A stretch of DNA of 64,000 nucleotides from Caldinitratiruptor microaerophilus (GTDB lineage: Bacteria > Bacillota > Sulfobacillia > Symbiobacteriales > ZC4RG38): assembly GCF_025999835.1 (NCBI RefSeq), contig NZ_AP025628.1, positions 3,162,001-3,226,000 on the forward strand. The letters run 5' to 3'. Below are positions 53,354-61,504 of the stretch, piece by piece (positions within the stretch are counted from its first letter, which is position 1; every line of letters begins with the position of its first letter). The notes below the pieces were generated by a model that was not told where the DNA came from, ran no database searches, and saw nothing but the letters and a program-made list of their open reading frames with translations. A program made the position numbers and the translations under genes.

Positions 53354-53785
53354 GTGGAAGTCGCCGCTCCGCCGGGGATCCTCGGTGTCCCGTGGGGGGC
53401 CATCGGCTGGACGGTCCTGTTCGCAGGTACCGGAATGCTGCTCATGCTCGCGGCCGTGATCGTGTTCGACCTGCTGTCGCCCGTGCGCGTCCTGCGGGAC
53501 GTCCGCGCCGGGAACCCGGCGGTCGGCTGGACGGTGGCAGGGCTCCTCGTCAGCACCGGGATCGTCATGCATTCGGCCATGCTGCACAACTCCGGCTGGC
53601 TGCAGGCCGTCCTGTACTCGGCCCTCGGCATCGCGCTGGAGTACGCGGCGTTCTTCCTGTGGGAGCTGGCCACCCCGGGCTGGAGCCTGAACCGGGCGCT
53701 GGAAGAGGGCAACACGACCGTGGGGATCATCACCTGTGGCCTCTTCATCGCCATCGGCCTGGTGGTGGCGGGTGCGTTCAGCTAG
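53354..53785 (+). CDS. DUF350 membrane protein
   Basis: Protein of 143 residues with four predicted transmembrane helices, typical of DUF350 (YjfL/UPF0719). Segments include GAIGWTVLFAGTGMLLMLAA, VGWTVAGLLVSTGIVMHSA and EEGNTTVGIITCGLFIAIGL. The GTG at 53354 is preferred over GTG 53345, which overlaps the GGAGGTGG. DUF350 genes often stand with small exported proteins of unknown function, as here. Confidence 0.85.
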   Translation: MEVAAPPGILGVPWGAIGWTVLFAGTGMLLMLAAVIVFDLLSPVRVLRDVRAGNPAVGWTVAGLLVSTGIVMHSAMLHNSGWLQAVLYSALGIALEYAAFFLWELATPGWSLNRALEEGNTTVGIITCGLFIAIGLVVAGAFS

Positions 53786-53800
53786 ACAGGAGGGGCAGGG

Positions 53801-54655
53801 GTGGGGACCTGGCGCATTCCGCTTCGCGACCGTGTCATCGAGCTGGGGCAGCGGACCCTCGTGATGGGGATCCTGAACGTGACCCCGGACTCGTTCTCCG
53901 ACGGCGGCCGGTACCTGGACCCGGGGCGGGCCTGCGAGCGCGCCTGGCAGATGGTCGAGGAGGGCGCCGACATCGTGGACGTGGGCGGGGAGTCCACCCG
54001 CCCCGGCCACACCCCCGTTCCCGCCGAGGTGGAGCGGGAGCGGGTCATCCCCGTCGTCCGCCGGCTGGTGGCCGAAGGGCTGCCCGTGCCGATCTCGGTC
54101 GACACGATGAAGGCCGAGGTGGCCGAGGCGGCGCTGGAGGCCGGCGCGCACATGCTGAACGACGTGTGGGGGCTGCAGCGCGACCCCCGCATGGTCCGGG
54201 TCGCCGCCCGCTACCGGGCGCCCGTGGTGGCCATGCACAACCAGGAGGGGACCGCGTACCGCAGCCTCATGGACGACATCGCGGCGTTCCTGCGGCGGAG
54301 CCTGGAGCTGGCGGCCGAGGCGGGGCTCGGGGAGGAGCTCGTCATCGTCGACCCGGGCATCGGCTTCGGCAAGACCGCGACGCAGAACCTTGACGTCCTC
54401 CGGGACCTGCGCCGGCTCACCGCGCTCGGCCGGCCGATCCTGGTCGGGACCTCGCGCAAGTCGACCATCGGCAAGGTGCTGGGTGGCCTCCCCCCCGGGG
54501 AGCGGCTCGAGGGCACCGCCGCGACGGTGGCGGTGGCCATCGTGGGCGGTGCCGACATCGTGAGGGTCCACGACGTCCGGGCGATGGTTCGGGTGGCCCG
54601 CATGACGGACGCCATCGTGCGCCCCGGCCGCGGCGGCTTTGTGGAGGTGGGGTGA
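53801..54655 (+). CDS. folP: Dihydropteroate synthase
   Basis: Condenses the pterin pyrophosphate with p-aminobenzoate; 284 residues. Signatures: MGILNVTPDSFSDGG, DIVDVGGESTRPG, ISVDTMKAEVAEAAL, LNDVWGLQRDP and the C-terminal GTSRKSTIGKVLGG. It heads the folate block folP-folB-folK, the Bacillus order (sul-folB-folK). The pabA/pabB/pabC genes normally upstream are absent. Stop overlaps the folB start. Confidence 0.96.
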   Translation: MGTWRIPLRDRVIELGQRTLVMGILNVTPDSFSDGGRYLDPGRACERAWQMVEEGADIVDVGGESTRPGHTPVPAEVERERVIPVVRRLVAEGLPVPISVDTMKAEVAEAALEAGAHMLNDVWGLQRDPRMVRVAARYRAPVVAMHNQEGTAYRSLMDDIAAFLRRSLELAAEAGLGEELVIVDPGIGFGKTATQNLDVLRDLRRLTALGRPILVGTSRKSTIGKVLGGLPPGERLEGTAATVAVAIVGGADIVRVHDVRAMVRVARMTDAIVRPGRGGFVEVG

Positions 54656-55038
54656 GCGTGGATCGCATCCTCATCTCGGGCATGCAGTTCTTCGGCCGGC
54701 ACGGGGTGAACGAGCGGGAGGCGGAGCAGGGCCAGGTCTTCGGGGTCGACGCCGAGCTGTTCCTGGACCTCCGCGAAGCCGGCCGGTCGGACGACCTGCG
54801 GCGGACCGTCGACTACGCCGCGGTCTTCCGTGAGGTGCGCGCGGTGGTGGAGGGGCCGGCCGTCCGGCTGGTGGAGACCCTCGCCGAGCGGATCGCCGGG
54901 CGGCTCCTGGACCGCTTCCCCGCCGATGCCGTCACCGTCCGGGTGCACAAGCCCCGGGCCCCCATCCCGGGCACCTTCGCCGACGTGTGCGTGGAGATCC
55001 ACCGGCGACGTGCCGGGGACGGACCGCGCGGGGGGTGA
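54652..55038 (+). CDS. folB: Dihydroneopterin aldolase
   Basis: Protein of 128 residues, converting dihydroneopterin to hydroxymethyl-dihydropterin and glycolaldehyde. ISGMQFFGRHGVNEREAEQG and the Glu/Tyr/Lys active-site set (DYAAVFREV, RVHKPRAPIPGTFADV) are visible. It starts with GTG overlapping the folP stop (or the GTG two codons later). It is followed 6 bases after by folK. Confidence 0.94.
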   Translation: MSVDRILISGMQFFGRHGVNEREAEQGQVFGVDAELFLDLREAGRSDDLRRTVDYAAVFREVRAVVEGPAVRLVETLAERIAGRLLDRFPADAVTVRVHKPRAPIPGTFADVCVEIHRRRAGDGPRGG

Positions 55039-55044
55039 GGCGCC

Positions 55045-55584
55045 GTGCCGCACGAGGACGTGCGGATGGTCCGCGCCTACCTGAGCCTGGGATCCAACCT
55101 GGGCGACCGTCTGGGGCACCTGGTGCGGGGGCTGCGTTACCTCCTGGCCCCCCGCCAGGTGGAGCTGGTCGCCGTGTCGTCCGTGTACGAGACGGCTCCC
55201 TGGGGCCGGACGGACCAGGGCCCCTTCCTCAACGCCGCCGCCCTGGTGCGCACGACGCTCGAGCCCCGGGAGCTCCTCTTCGCGTGTCAGGCGGCGGAGC
55301 GGTCGGAAGGTCGGGAGCGGCTGGAGCGCTGGGGCCCGCGCACCCTGGACGTGGACATCGCGCTGTACGGGGAGGTGTCGATCGCCGAGCCCGACCTGGT
55401 GATCCCGCACCCGCGCCTCGGCGAGCGGGCGTTCGTGCTGGTGCCGCTCCTGGAGCTCGATCCCTCCCTGCGACTGCCCGGCGGACCCGCGCTGTCGCGC
55501 CTCCTGGCGGCGCTGCCGGACCAGGGGGTCCGGCTCCACCTGCCGGCCGCCGTGTTCCTGGAACGGATCCGAAAGGGGTTGTGA
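55045..55584 (+). CDS. folK: HPPK: 2-amino-4-hydroxy-6-hydroxymethyldihydropteridine diphosphokinase
   Basis: Pyrophosphokinase of 179 residues. Motifs: YLSLGSNLGDR, YETAPWGRTDQGPFLNAAAL, ERWGPRTLDVDIALYG and IPHPRLGERAFVLVPL. It completes the folP-folB-folK series. Its stop codon lies inside the first heptamer of a GTGAGTT tandem repeat that begins at 55581. Confidence 0.96.
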   Translation: MPHEDVRMVRAYLSLGSNLGDRLGHLVRGLRYLLAPRQVELVAVSSVYETAPWGRTDQGPFLNAAALVRTTLEPRELLFACQAAERSEGRERLERWGPRTLDVDIALYGEVSIAEPDLVIPHPRLGERAFVLVPLLELDPSLRLPGGPALSRLLAALPDQGVRLHLPAAVFLERIRKGL

Positions 55585-55811
55585 GTTGTGAGTGGTGAGT
55601 GGTGAGTTGTAAAGTGTGAGTTGGCGGGCCGGCCGGCCGCCCGCAGGGCGGTCGTGGGACCTGTCACGCCGGGGCCGCCCCGCCGGCCGTTCCTTCCGGA
55701 TGATCCAACGGAGCGCGCCACGGGCCGCGCTCACGGGCCGCACCCACGGGCCGCGAATGTAGACGGGTGTGTCAAGACTCACAACTCATAACTCACAACT
55801 CACAACTGAGA
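55581..55811. repeat. Inverted pair of heptamer tandem repeats flanking a 154-base segment
   Basis: Left: six heptamers GTGAGTT, GTGAGTG, GTGAGTG, GTGAGTT, GTAAAGT, GTGAGTT at 55581-55622. Right: five heptamers ACTCACA, ACTCATA, ACTCACA, ACTCACA, ACTGAGA at 55777-55811, complementary to the left array. Between them are three near copies of CACGGGCCGC (about 55720-55755). The composition (low GC) is unlike all around it. It lies between folK and nadC. Function unknown; it may fold as a large hairpin. Confidence 0.85.
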
Positions 55812-55832
55812 ACGGATTGGGGGCAGTCGCGC

Positions 55833-56705
55833 GTGTTCCCAAGTCGGCTTGCGTTGGAGCAGACGGTGCGTCAGGCCCTGGCCGAGGACATCGGCCACGG
55901 CGACCTGACCACGGCGGCGCTGGTGCCGCCGGGCCTGCAGGCGGTCGGCGTGGTGGTGGCCCGGGAGGCGGGCCATGTCTGCGGCCACGAGGTGGCCCGG
56001 CTGGCCTTCGAGCTGGTGAGCCCGGCCGTCCGGTACGAGGCGCTGGTGGAGGAAGGTGGGGCGGTGGAGGCCGGAGCGGCCGTCGCCCGGGTCACCGGCC
56101 CGGCCTGGGCGCTGCTCACCGCCGAGCGCACGGCGCTCAACTTCCTGCAGCGGATGAGCGGCATCACCACGGCGACCCGGCGCCTGGCCGAGGGGATCCG
56201 GTACTACAAGGCCAAGCTGGTGGCCACGCGCAAGACAGCTCCCGGGCTGCGGCTCCTGGACAAGTACGCGGTGCAGGTCGGCGGCGGGGCCAGCCACCGC
56301 CTCGGGCTCTACGATGCGGTGGTGATCAAGGCGCAGCACGTCGCCATCGCCGGGGGGGTGCGGGAGGCGATCCTCGCCGCGCGGAGGCACCTGGGGCCCC
56401 TGTCGGCCCGCCTGGGGATCGAGGTGCAGGATCGGGCCGCCCTGGAGGAGGCGCTCGGGGCCGGAGCGGACGTCATCCTGCTGCACAACTTCGACCCCGA
56501 GGAACTCAAGCAGGCGGTCGAGTTCGTGGCCGGCCGCGCGGTGCTCGAGGCGACCGGCCGCGTCACGCCGGAGAACCTGGAGGACATCGCCCGGTCGGGG
56601 GTGGACTACATCGCGGTCGACGCGCTGACCCTCTCCCCGCGGGCCCTCGACCTGAGCCTCGACCTGGTCAGCACCGGCGAGGCCACGGGAGAGGCGGAGG
56701 CGTGA
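55833..56705 (+). CDS. nadC: Nicotinate-nucleotide pyrophosphorylase
   Basis: Quinolinate phosphoribosyltransferase of 290 residues in de novo NAD synthesis. Signatures: ALAEDIGHGDLTTAALVP, LNFLQRMSGITTATRRL, ATRKTAPGLRLLDKYAV, GGGASHRLGLYDAVVIK. GTG 55833 is the chosen start; the longer frame reads into the heptamer repeat. nadA and nadB are not in the window. It overlaps the first coaX by one base. Confidence 0.95.
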   Translation: MFPSRLALEQTVRQALAEDIGHGDLTTAALVPPGLQAVGVVVAREAGHVCGHEVARLAFELVSPAVRYEALVEEGGAVEAGAAVARVTGPAWALLTAERTALNFLQRMSGITTATRRLAEGIRYYKAKLVATRKTAPGLRLLDKYAVQVGGGASHRLGLYDAVVIKAQHVAIAGGVREAILAARRHLGPLSARLGIEVQDRAALEEALGAGADVILLHNFDPEELKQAVEFVAGRAVLEATGRVTPENLEDIARSGVDYIAVDALTLSPRALDLSLDLVSTGEATGEAEA

Positions 56706-57484
56706 TGCTCCTCGCCCTCGACGTCAGCAACACGCACATCACGCTGGGCGTGTACCGGGGATCACGCCTCGCCCACCACTGGCGCATCGCCACGGAGGCG
56801 GGGCGTACCGGCGACGAGTACGGCGTCCTGATCGCGGGCCTGCTCGAGCACGCCGGCATCCGGGCGGGGGACGTGAGCGGGGTCGCGATCTGCTCCGTGG
56901 TGCCGCCGCTCACCCCGACCCTGGAGTCGATGAGCCGGACCTACTTCGGGGTGACGCCGCTCACCGTCGGGCCGGGCGTCCGCACGGGCCTGGTGATCCG
57001 CTACGACAGCCCCCGGGAGGTGGGCGCGGACCGGGTCGCCCTGGCCATCGCCGCCTACGAGCGGTACGGCGGGCCCTGCATCGTCGTCGACTTCAGCACG
57101 GCCACGATCTTCGACTACATCTCCCGGGACGGCGAGTACTGGGGCGGGGTGATCGCGCCCGGGGTGGAGATCGCGGCCGACGCGCTGTTCCGCCACGCGG
57201 CCCGCCTCCCGCGGGTCGAGCTCGCCCGCCCGAAGACCGTGCTGGGGCGCAGCACCACCCACTGCCTGCAGAGCGGCATCGTCTACGGCTTCGCCGGCAT
57301 GGTGGACGGCATCTGCGAGCGGCTCATCGCCGAGAACGGGCCCGCCACCGTGGTGGCGACAGGCGAGACCGCCGACCTCATCGCCCCGGAGTGCCGGAGC
57401 ATCCAGCACGTCGACCCGTGGCTCACGCTGGAGGGGCTCCGGCTCATCTACCAGCGCAACCGCGGGCCCGGAGGGCCGGACTGA
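56705..57484 (+). CDS. Type III pantothenate kinase paralogue (first copy)
   Basis: CoaX-family protein of 259 residues. The catalytic GADR (residues 107-110) and the C-terminal HVDPWLTLEGLRLIY are kept. Two phosphate-binding motifs are changed: DVSNTH instead of DxGNT (residue 8) and DFSTAT instead of DFGTAT (residue 131), Gly to Ser in both. The copy may still bind ATP, may have other specificity or may be regulatory. It is one base from nadC and coupled to the second copy (TGATG). Confidence 0.85.
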   Translation: MLLALDVSNTHITLGVYRGSRLAHHWRIATEAGRTGDEYGVLIAGLLEHAGIRAGDVSGVAICSVVPPLTPTLESMSRTYFGVTPLTVGPGVRTGLVIRYDSPREVGADRVALAIAAYERYGGPCIVVDFSTATIFDYISRDGEYWGGVIAPGVEIAADALFRHAARLPRVELARPKTVLGRSTTHCLQSGIVYGFAGMVDGICERLIAENGPATVVATGETADLIAPECRSIQHVDPWLTLEGLRLIYQRNRGPGGPD

Positions 57485-58317
57485 TGCTGCTGGCGCTCGA
57501 CGTGGGAAACACGAACGTCACGGTCGGCCTCTACGCCGCCGCCCCGGCCGGCGCGGGGGGCGGTGCTCCCCTGCGGTCGTGGCGCCTGGAGACGCGGCGC
57601 GCGCGTACCGCCGACGAGTACGGTCTCTGGCTCGTGCGCGCCTTCCGCCTGGCGGGGCTCGACCCCGGGGCGGTGACGGCGGCGGCGATGGCTTCCGTGG
57701 TGCCCCCCCTCACCCCCGTGCTGGTGGAGATGTGCCGGCGCTACTTCGGCGCCGAGCCCCTGATCGTCTCCAGCCGGCTGCGCTCGCTGCCGGCAGTCCG
57801 CTACGAGGACCCGTCCGCGCTCGGCGCGGACCGGCTCGCCAACGCGGTGGCCGCGTGGGTCCTTCATGGGGGCGGGGACCCGACCGGCGGTGGGGCGCCG
57901 GGGGAGCGGGCCACCGTGGCCGTCGACTTCGGCACCGCCACCAAGCTGGAGGTCGTCGCCGCCGACGGCACGTACCTCGGCGGCAGCATCGCCCCGGGGG
58001 TGGGGATCAGCACGGAGGCGCTGTTCGAGTCGGCGGCGCGCCTGGCCCGGGTGGAGCTGGTCGCCCCGCCCCGGGTGCTGGGGCGCAACAACGCGGCGGC
58101 GATGCAGTCCGGGATCCTCTACGGGTTCGCGGGGCAGGTGGAAGGGCTCCTGCGCCGGGTGCGCGAGGAGCTGGGGGAGGAACTGCGGGTGGTCGGCACC
58201 GGCGGACTCGCCCACGTGGTGGCCCCGCACTGCCGGTGCCTGGACACCGTGGACCCCTGGCTCACGCTGGCCGGGATCCGGCTCATCTGGGAGTGGAACC
58301 GGCCTCCGGGCACATGA
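57484..58317 (+). CDS. coaX: Type III pantothenate kinase (second, canonical copy)
   Basis: CoaX of 277 residues, first step of coenzyme A synthesis. Canonical motifs DVGNTNVTVGLYA, the GADR catalytic segment (ALGADRLANAVA), and VDFGTATKLEVV are intact. An insert of about 15 residues (HGGGDPTGGGAPGERA) follows GADR. It lies right after the divergent first copy. Both keep the DPWLTLxGxRLIxxxNR end. In Bacillus one coaX follows ftsH; here two have moved behind folK/nadC. Confidence 0.94.
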   Translation: MLLALDVGNTNVTVGLYAAAPAGAGGGAPLRSWRLETRRARTADEYGLWLVRAFRLAGLDPGAVTAAAMASVVPPLTPVLVEMCRRYFGAEPLIVSSRLRSLPAVRYEDPSALGADRLANAVAAWVLHGGGDPTGGGAPGERATVAVDFGTATKLEVVAADGTYLGGSIAPGVGISTEALFESAARLARVELVAPPRVLGRNNAAAMQSGILYGFAGQVEGLLRRVREELGEELRVVGTGGLAHVVAPHCRCLDTVDPWLTLAGIRLIWEWNRPPGT

Positions 58318-58342
58318 CCCGGAGGCCGGCGCTGTGTCGGGC

Positions 58343-59029
58343 TCACCGCTTCTCGGGATGCTGCCAGGGCGGGCCGGACTGGGCTCCCACCCATGCCTCG
58401 CCGTTCTCCCAGACCTCTTTCTTCCAGATGGGGACGATCTGCTTGAGCCGGTCGATGGCGTACCGGCAGGCGTCAAAGGCGCCGGCCCGGTGGGGGGTCC
58501 CCACCGCGATGACCACGCTGGCCTCGCCGATCTCGAGCCGGCCCACGCGGTGCGAGATCGCCACCCGGGCTCCGGGCCAGCGCTCGCCGATCTCCCGGGC
58601 GATCCGCTCCATCTCCCGCACCGCCATCTCCGGGTAGGCCTCGTATTCGAGGTGGACCGTGCGCCGGCCGTGCGTCCACTCGCGCACGGTGCCGACGAAC
58701 GTGACCACCGCCCCGATCTCCGGTGCCACCACCTTCCTGGCGACGGCGTCCGCCGAGAGGGGGTGCGTGACCACCTCGAAGAGCGCCTCCTCACCGCCGC
58801 TCACGGGCGGGATCAGGGCCAGTTCGTCCCCGTCCTGCAGCCGGTGATCGGGCTCGACGTACTCCCGGTTGACGGCCAGCGCCAGGGTGGGCGCCAGCGG
58901 CCCCAGGGACGGGAACTGCCGGGCCAGTTCCTGAACGACCTCGCCGGCGGTGAGGCCGGCCCAGTCCCCCGACAGCTCCCGCCGCCCCGCCGCCTGGGCG
59001 GCTCCGGCGAACAGGCGGACCCGTACCAC
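58343..59029 (-). CDS. MoaD-MoaE fusion, molybdopterin synthase
   Basis: Protein of 228 residues with both subunits of molybdopterin synthase in one chain. The MoaD ubiquitin-like part (about 1-79) begins VVRVRLFAGAAQAAG and ends IPPVSGG (Gly78-Gly79); MoaE (about 85-228) has GAVVTFVGTVREWTHGR, HLEYEAYPEMA and VPIWKKEVWENGE with its catalytic lysines. For function the Gly-Gly must become a free C-terminus, so cleavage after Gly79 is expected, as reported for mycobacterial MoaX. GTG 59029 follows AGGAG. Confidence 0.93.
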   Translation of the reverse strand: MVRVRLFAGAAQAAGRRELSGDWAGLTAGEVVQELARQFPSLGPLAPTLALAVNREYVEPDHRLQDGDELALIPPVSGGEEALFEVVTHPLSADAVARKVVAPEIGAVVTFVGTVREWTHGRRTVHLEYEAYPEMAVREMERIAREIGERWPGARVAISHRVGRLEIGEASVVIAVGTPHRAGAFDACRYAIDRLKQIVPIWKKEVWENGEAWVGAQSGPPWQHPEKR

Positions 59030-59092
59030 GTACTTCACTCCTGCTGCGATGTGCTGCCTCGATTCTAGAACCCTGCCCAAGGCGGTGTAAAG

Positions 59093-59122
59093 TTGCTGCG
59101 GCGCGCGGCCGGGCAGTATACT
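59093..59122 (+). promoter_or_regulatory. Sigma-A-type promoter of the DUF151 gene
   Basis: TTGCTG (59093-59098) and TATACT (59117-59122) with an 18-base spacer, 35 bases before the DUF151 ATG. Confidence 0.7.
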
Positions 59123-59156
59123 AGAGTCAAGGCCAGGCCCGGAGGAGGGTGGCGCG

Positions 59157-59609
59157 ATGGTGCGGCTGGAAGTCGTCAGCGTCGGCATCGTTCAGGGCTC
59201 CTCGGACGTGGTCCTGGTGTTCCGCGCGCCGCACACCGGACAGCTGCTGGTCATGGGCATCGGGCCCTTCGAGGGCCGGGCGATCGCCATGGGGATCGAG
59301 CGGACCGAGGTCCCCCGGCCCATGACCCACGACCTGCTCCTGAAGGTCCTGGAAGCGCTGGACGCCAGGGTGCAGCAGGTCCTGATCCGGGACTTCCAGG
59401 ACGGTACGTTCTACGCCTCCCTCTTTCTCGAGCAGAAGGACGGTACGGTCGTCGAGGTCGACTCCCGGCCCAGCGACGCGGTCGCTCTGGCGGTGCGGGC
59501 CGGCGCGCCGGTGTTCTGCGACCCGGTGGTCATGGCCCTGCACGGGGTGCAGCCCGATGCCGAAGAGGAAGATGGGGATGGGGAGGAGGACGACTCCCCG
59601 ATTCACTAG
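59157..59609 (+). CDS. Bifunctional nuclease family protein (DUF151)
   Basis: Protein of 150 residues of the BFN/DUF151 family. Family segments: IGPFEGRAIAMGIERTEVPR, TFYASLFLEQKDGTVVEVDS and RPSDAVALAVRAGAPVF. The C-terminus is strongly acidic (EEEDGDGEEDD). Family members are called bifunctional (RNase/DNase) nucleases based on plant and archaeal work; its role in bacteria is uncertain. GAGGAGG precedes the ATG and a hairpin follows. Confidence 0.9.
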   Translation: MVRLEVVSVGIVQGSSDVVLVFRAPHTGQLLVMGIGPFEGRAIAMGIERTEVPRPMTHDLLLKVLEALDARVQQVLIRDFQDGTFYASLFLEQKDGTVVEVDSRPSDAVALAVRAGAPVFCDPVVMALHGVQPDAEEEDGDGEEDDSPIH

Positions 59610-59630
59610 GGGTCGGTACGGGAATCCGGT

Positions 59631-59661
59631 GGGGCGACCTTGCTCGGAGCAGGGTCGCCCC
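59631..59661 (+). terminator. Hairpin after the DUF151 gene
   Basis: 9-bp stem GGGGCGACC (59631-59639) with GGTCGCCCC (59653-59661), continued by an inner TGC/GCA stem after a T-G mismatch, 22 bases after the stop. No T-run. Confidence 0.65.
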
Positions 59662-60254
59662 CCTGCGTTCCGGCGGCTGCGGCCACCGGACCGGCAGCGG
59701 CGCGCCGCACGGCATCTCCCGCCCCCGGCCGCTCGGCTGCCGCTACGGCAGAACCGGGCGTCACAGCGGTCCACGCGGCGGGACAACGGCAGATTCTGCA
59801 AACCGGTCCCGACAGTTCGTTTGCAAAGACCGCGGTGCTCAGGCCCGTGTAGTCTGTCGGGCAACGCAATAGGCCCCCAAACCGCCCCGGACGCTTGCTG
59901 CTAGAACACACCCGCTGCATTTCGCCGCCCGACGAGCGGTCCTTCGTGCTGTTAATCGCGTGTTTTGCAGAGGCTGCCCCGAACTCCGTTTGCAGAAATC
60001 GCAGTGGGGGCCGCATCGCGGCAGCGCGTTCCGCAGCGGGAAGGCGGAGGACCGCACCGGACGGAGGGATGCCGCGGCGCTGCAGGCAGGTACGGCGAGT
60101 CGACCAACCTCCCGCCGTGGCAGGTTTTCGCGGCGGCTGCGCCGAACCCCTGTCTGGCTGCGCGGGGCGTCCCGGCGGGGGTCCGCCGGGGCTGCCCGGC
60201 GGAACCTGTTCGTACGCTCCCGAACGTGTCCAGTTGCAAGGAGGTCACAGCCCT
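59662..60254. other. Long intergenic region with repeated GTTTGCA motifs
   Basis: About 590 bases upstream of the aminotransferase. Frames here lack coding features. Four related words occur: TTCTGCAAACC (59794-59804, inverted), CGTTTGCAAAGACCGCGG (59818-59835), GTTTTGCAGAGGCTG (about 59962-59976) and CGTTTGCAGAAATCGCAG (59987-60004). TGCAAAC/GTTTGCA at 59797-59803 and 59819-59825 form a short inverted repeat. No known riboswitch consensus was recognised. Confidence 0.45.
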
Positions 60255-61430
60255 GTGTCCCTGCCGGAACTGAGGACCCCGAACCGCCTGCTGCTCGGCC
60301 CGGGGCCCGCCAACGTGGATCCCCGGGTCCTGCGCGCCATGGCGACCCCGGTGATCGGGCACCTCGACCCCGCGTTCCTTGCCGTGATGGACGATGTCAG
60401 CCAGTTTCTTCGCCAGGTGTTCCGCACACGCAACGAGTTCACCCTGCCCCTCTCGGGGACCGGCACGGCGGGCATGGAGGCCGTGATGGTCAACCTGCTC
60501 GAACCTGGGGACGAGGTGCTGGTCGGGGTCGCCGGCTACTTCGGCCAGCGGATGGCGGAGGTGGCCCGGCGCGCCGGAGCCCGGGTGCAGACCGTCGAGG
60601 CCGAGTGGGGAACGCCGCTCGACCCGGATCGCATCGAGGCTGCCCTGCGCGAGCGGCCCGCCCGGGTGGTGGCCTTCGTCCACGCCGAGACCTCCACCGG
60701 CGTGCTGCAGCCGCCCGGCCCCATCGTCGAGGTCGCCCACCGCCACGGGGCGCTGGCGGTGGCGGACTGCGTGACCTCTCTCGGCAGCGTCCCGGTCGAG
60801 GTCGACGCCTGGGGCCTCGATGCGGCCTACTCCTGCTCGCAGAAGGGCCTCGGGGCCCCGCCCGGCATGGCGCCGGTCACGTTCGGCGAGAGGGCGCTGG
60901 AGCGCATCCGCAGCCGCAAGAGCCCCGTGCAGAGCTTCTACCTCGACATGACGCAGCTCATGGCGTACTGGGGGGACGGCGCGCGGGATCGGGCTTATCA
61001 CCACACGGCCCCGATCTCGATGATCTACGCCCTGCGGGAAGCCCTGAGGCTCGTCCTCGAGGAAGGGCTCGAGGCCCGCTGGGAGCGGATCGGGCGGGTC
61101 CACCGGATGCTGGTGGCCGGGTTGGAGGCGATGGGCCTCCGGATGCTGGTTGCCCCCGAGTACCGGCTTGCGCCGCTGAACACGGTCGTCGTCCCGGAGG
61201 GCATCGACGCGGCGGCGGTGCAGCGGCGGCTCCTCGACTTCGACATCGAGATCGCCTCGGGGTTCGGCCCGCTCAAGGGGAAGATCTGGCGGGTCGGCTT
61301 CATGGGCGTGAACGCCGAGCCCAAGAACGTTCTCAGCTTCCTGGCCGCCTTCGAGACGGCGCTGCGGGAGCAGGGGCTGCGCCTCGAGCCGGGGGCCGGG
61401 TTGGCGGCTGCGGCCGCCGCCGCGGGCTAG
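60255..61430 (+). CDS. Class V aminotransferase (alanine-glyoxylate / serine-pyruvate type)
   Basis: PLP enzyme of 391 residues. RLLLGPGPANVDPRVLRAM, LPLSGTGTAGMEAVM, AVADCVTSLGSVPVEVD (Asp contacting PLP) and the PLP-Lys in YSCSQKGLGAPPGM are present. This is the alanine-glyoxylate/serine-pyruvate/phosphoserine-like family. A GTG start with AAGGAGGT 9 bases upstream gives the canonical N-terminus. With the glycolate oxidase and HAD phosphatase at 38-42 kb it could form a glycolate-to-glycine route, though far apart. Confidence 0.92.
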   Translation: MSLPELRTPNRLLLGPGPANVDPRVLRAMATPVIGHLDPAFLAVMDDVSQFLRQVFRTRNEFTLPLSGTGTAGMEAVMVNLLEPGDEVLVGVAGYFGQRMAEVARRAGARVQTVEAEWGTPLDPDRIEAALRERPARVVAFVHAETSTGVLQPPGPIVEVAHRHGALAVADCVTSLGSVPVEVDAWGLDAAYSCSQKGLGAPPGMAPVTFGERALERIRSRKSPVQSFYLDMTQLMAYWGDGARDRAYHHTAPISMIYALREALRLVLEEGLEARWERIGRVHRMLVAGLEAMGLRMLVAPEYRLAPLNTVVVPEGIDAAAVQRRLLDFDIEIASGFGPLKGKIWRVGFMGVNAEPKNVLSFLAAFETALREQGLRLEPGAGLAAAAAAAG

Positions 61431-61475
61431 CTCGGCGGGCAGGTTGTTGTCGTTAACCAGAAGATTCCATTCGCG

Positions 61476-61504
61476 TTGACGCGCTTTTGACACCGGGGTA
61501 CAAT
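61476..61504 (+). promoter_or_regulatory. Sigma-A-type promoter of the sdh operon
   Basis: TTGACG (61476-61481) and TACAAT (61499-61504) with a 17-base spacer, about 150 bases before sdhC. A second TTGACA at 61487-61492 lies inside the spacer. Confidence 0.75.

Noticed and set aside
55581-55811. Insertion sequence or CRISPR at the heptamer arrays
   Set aside because: No transposase frame, no target duplication seen, and units are contiguous 7-mers without spacers.
59662-60254. T-box or amino-acid riboswitch before the aminotransferase
   Set aside because: No T-box AGGGTGGNACCGCG core or paired glycine-riboswitch pattern was found.
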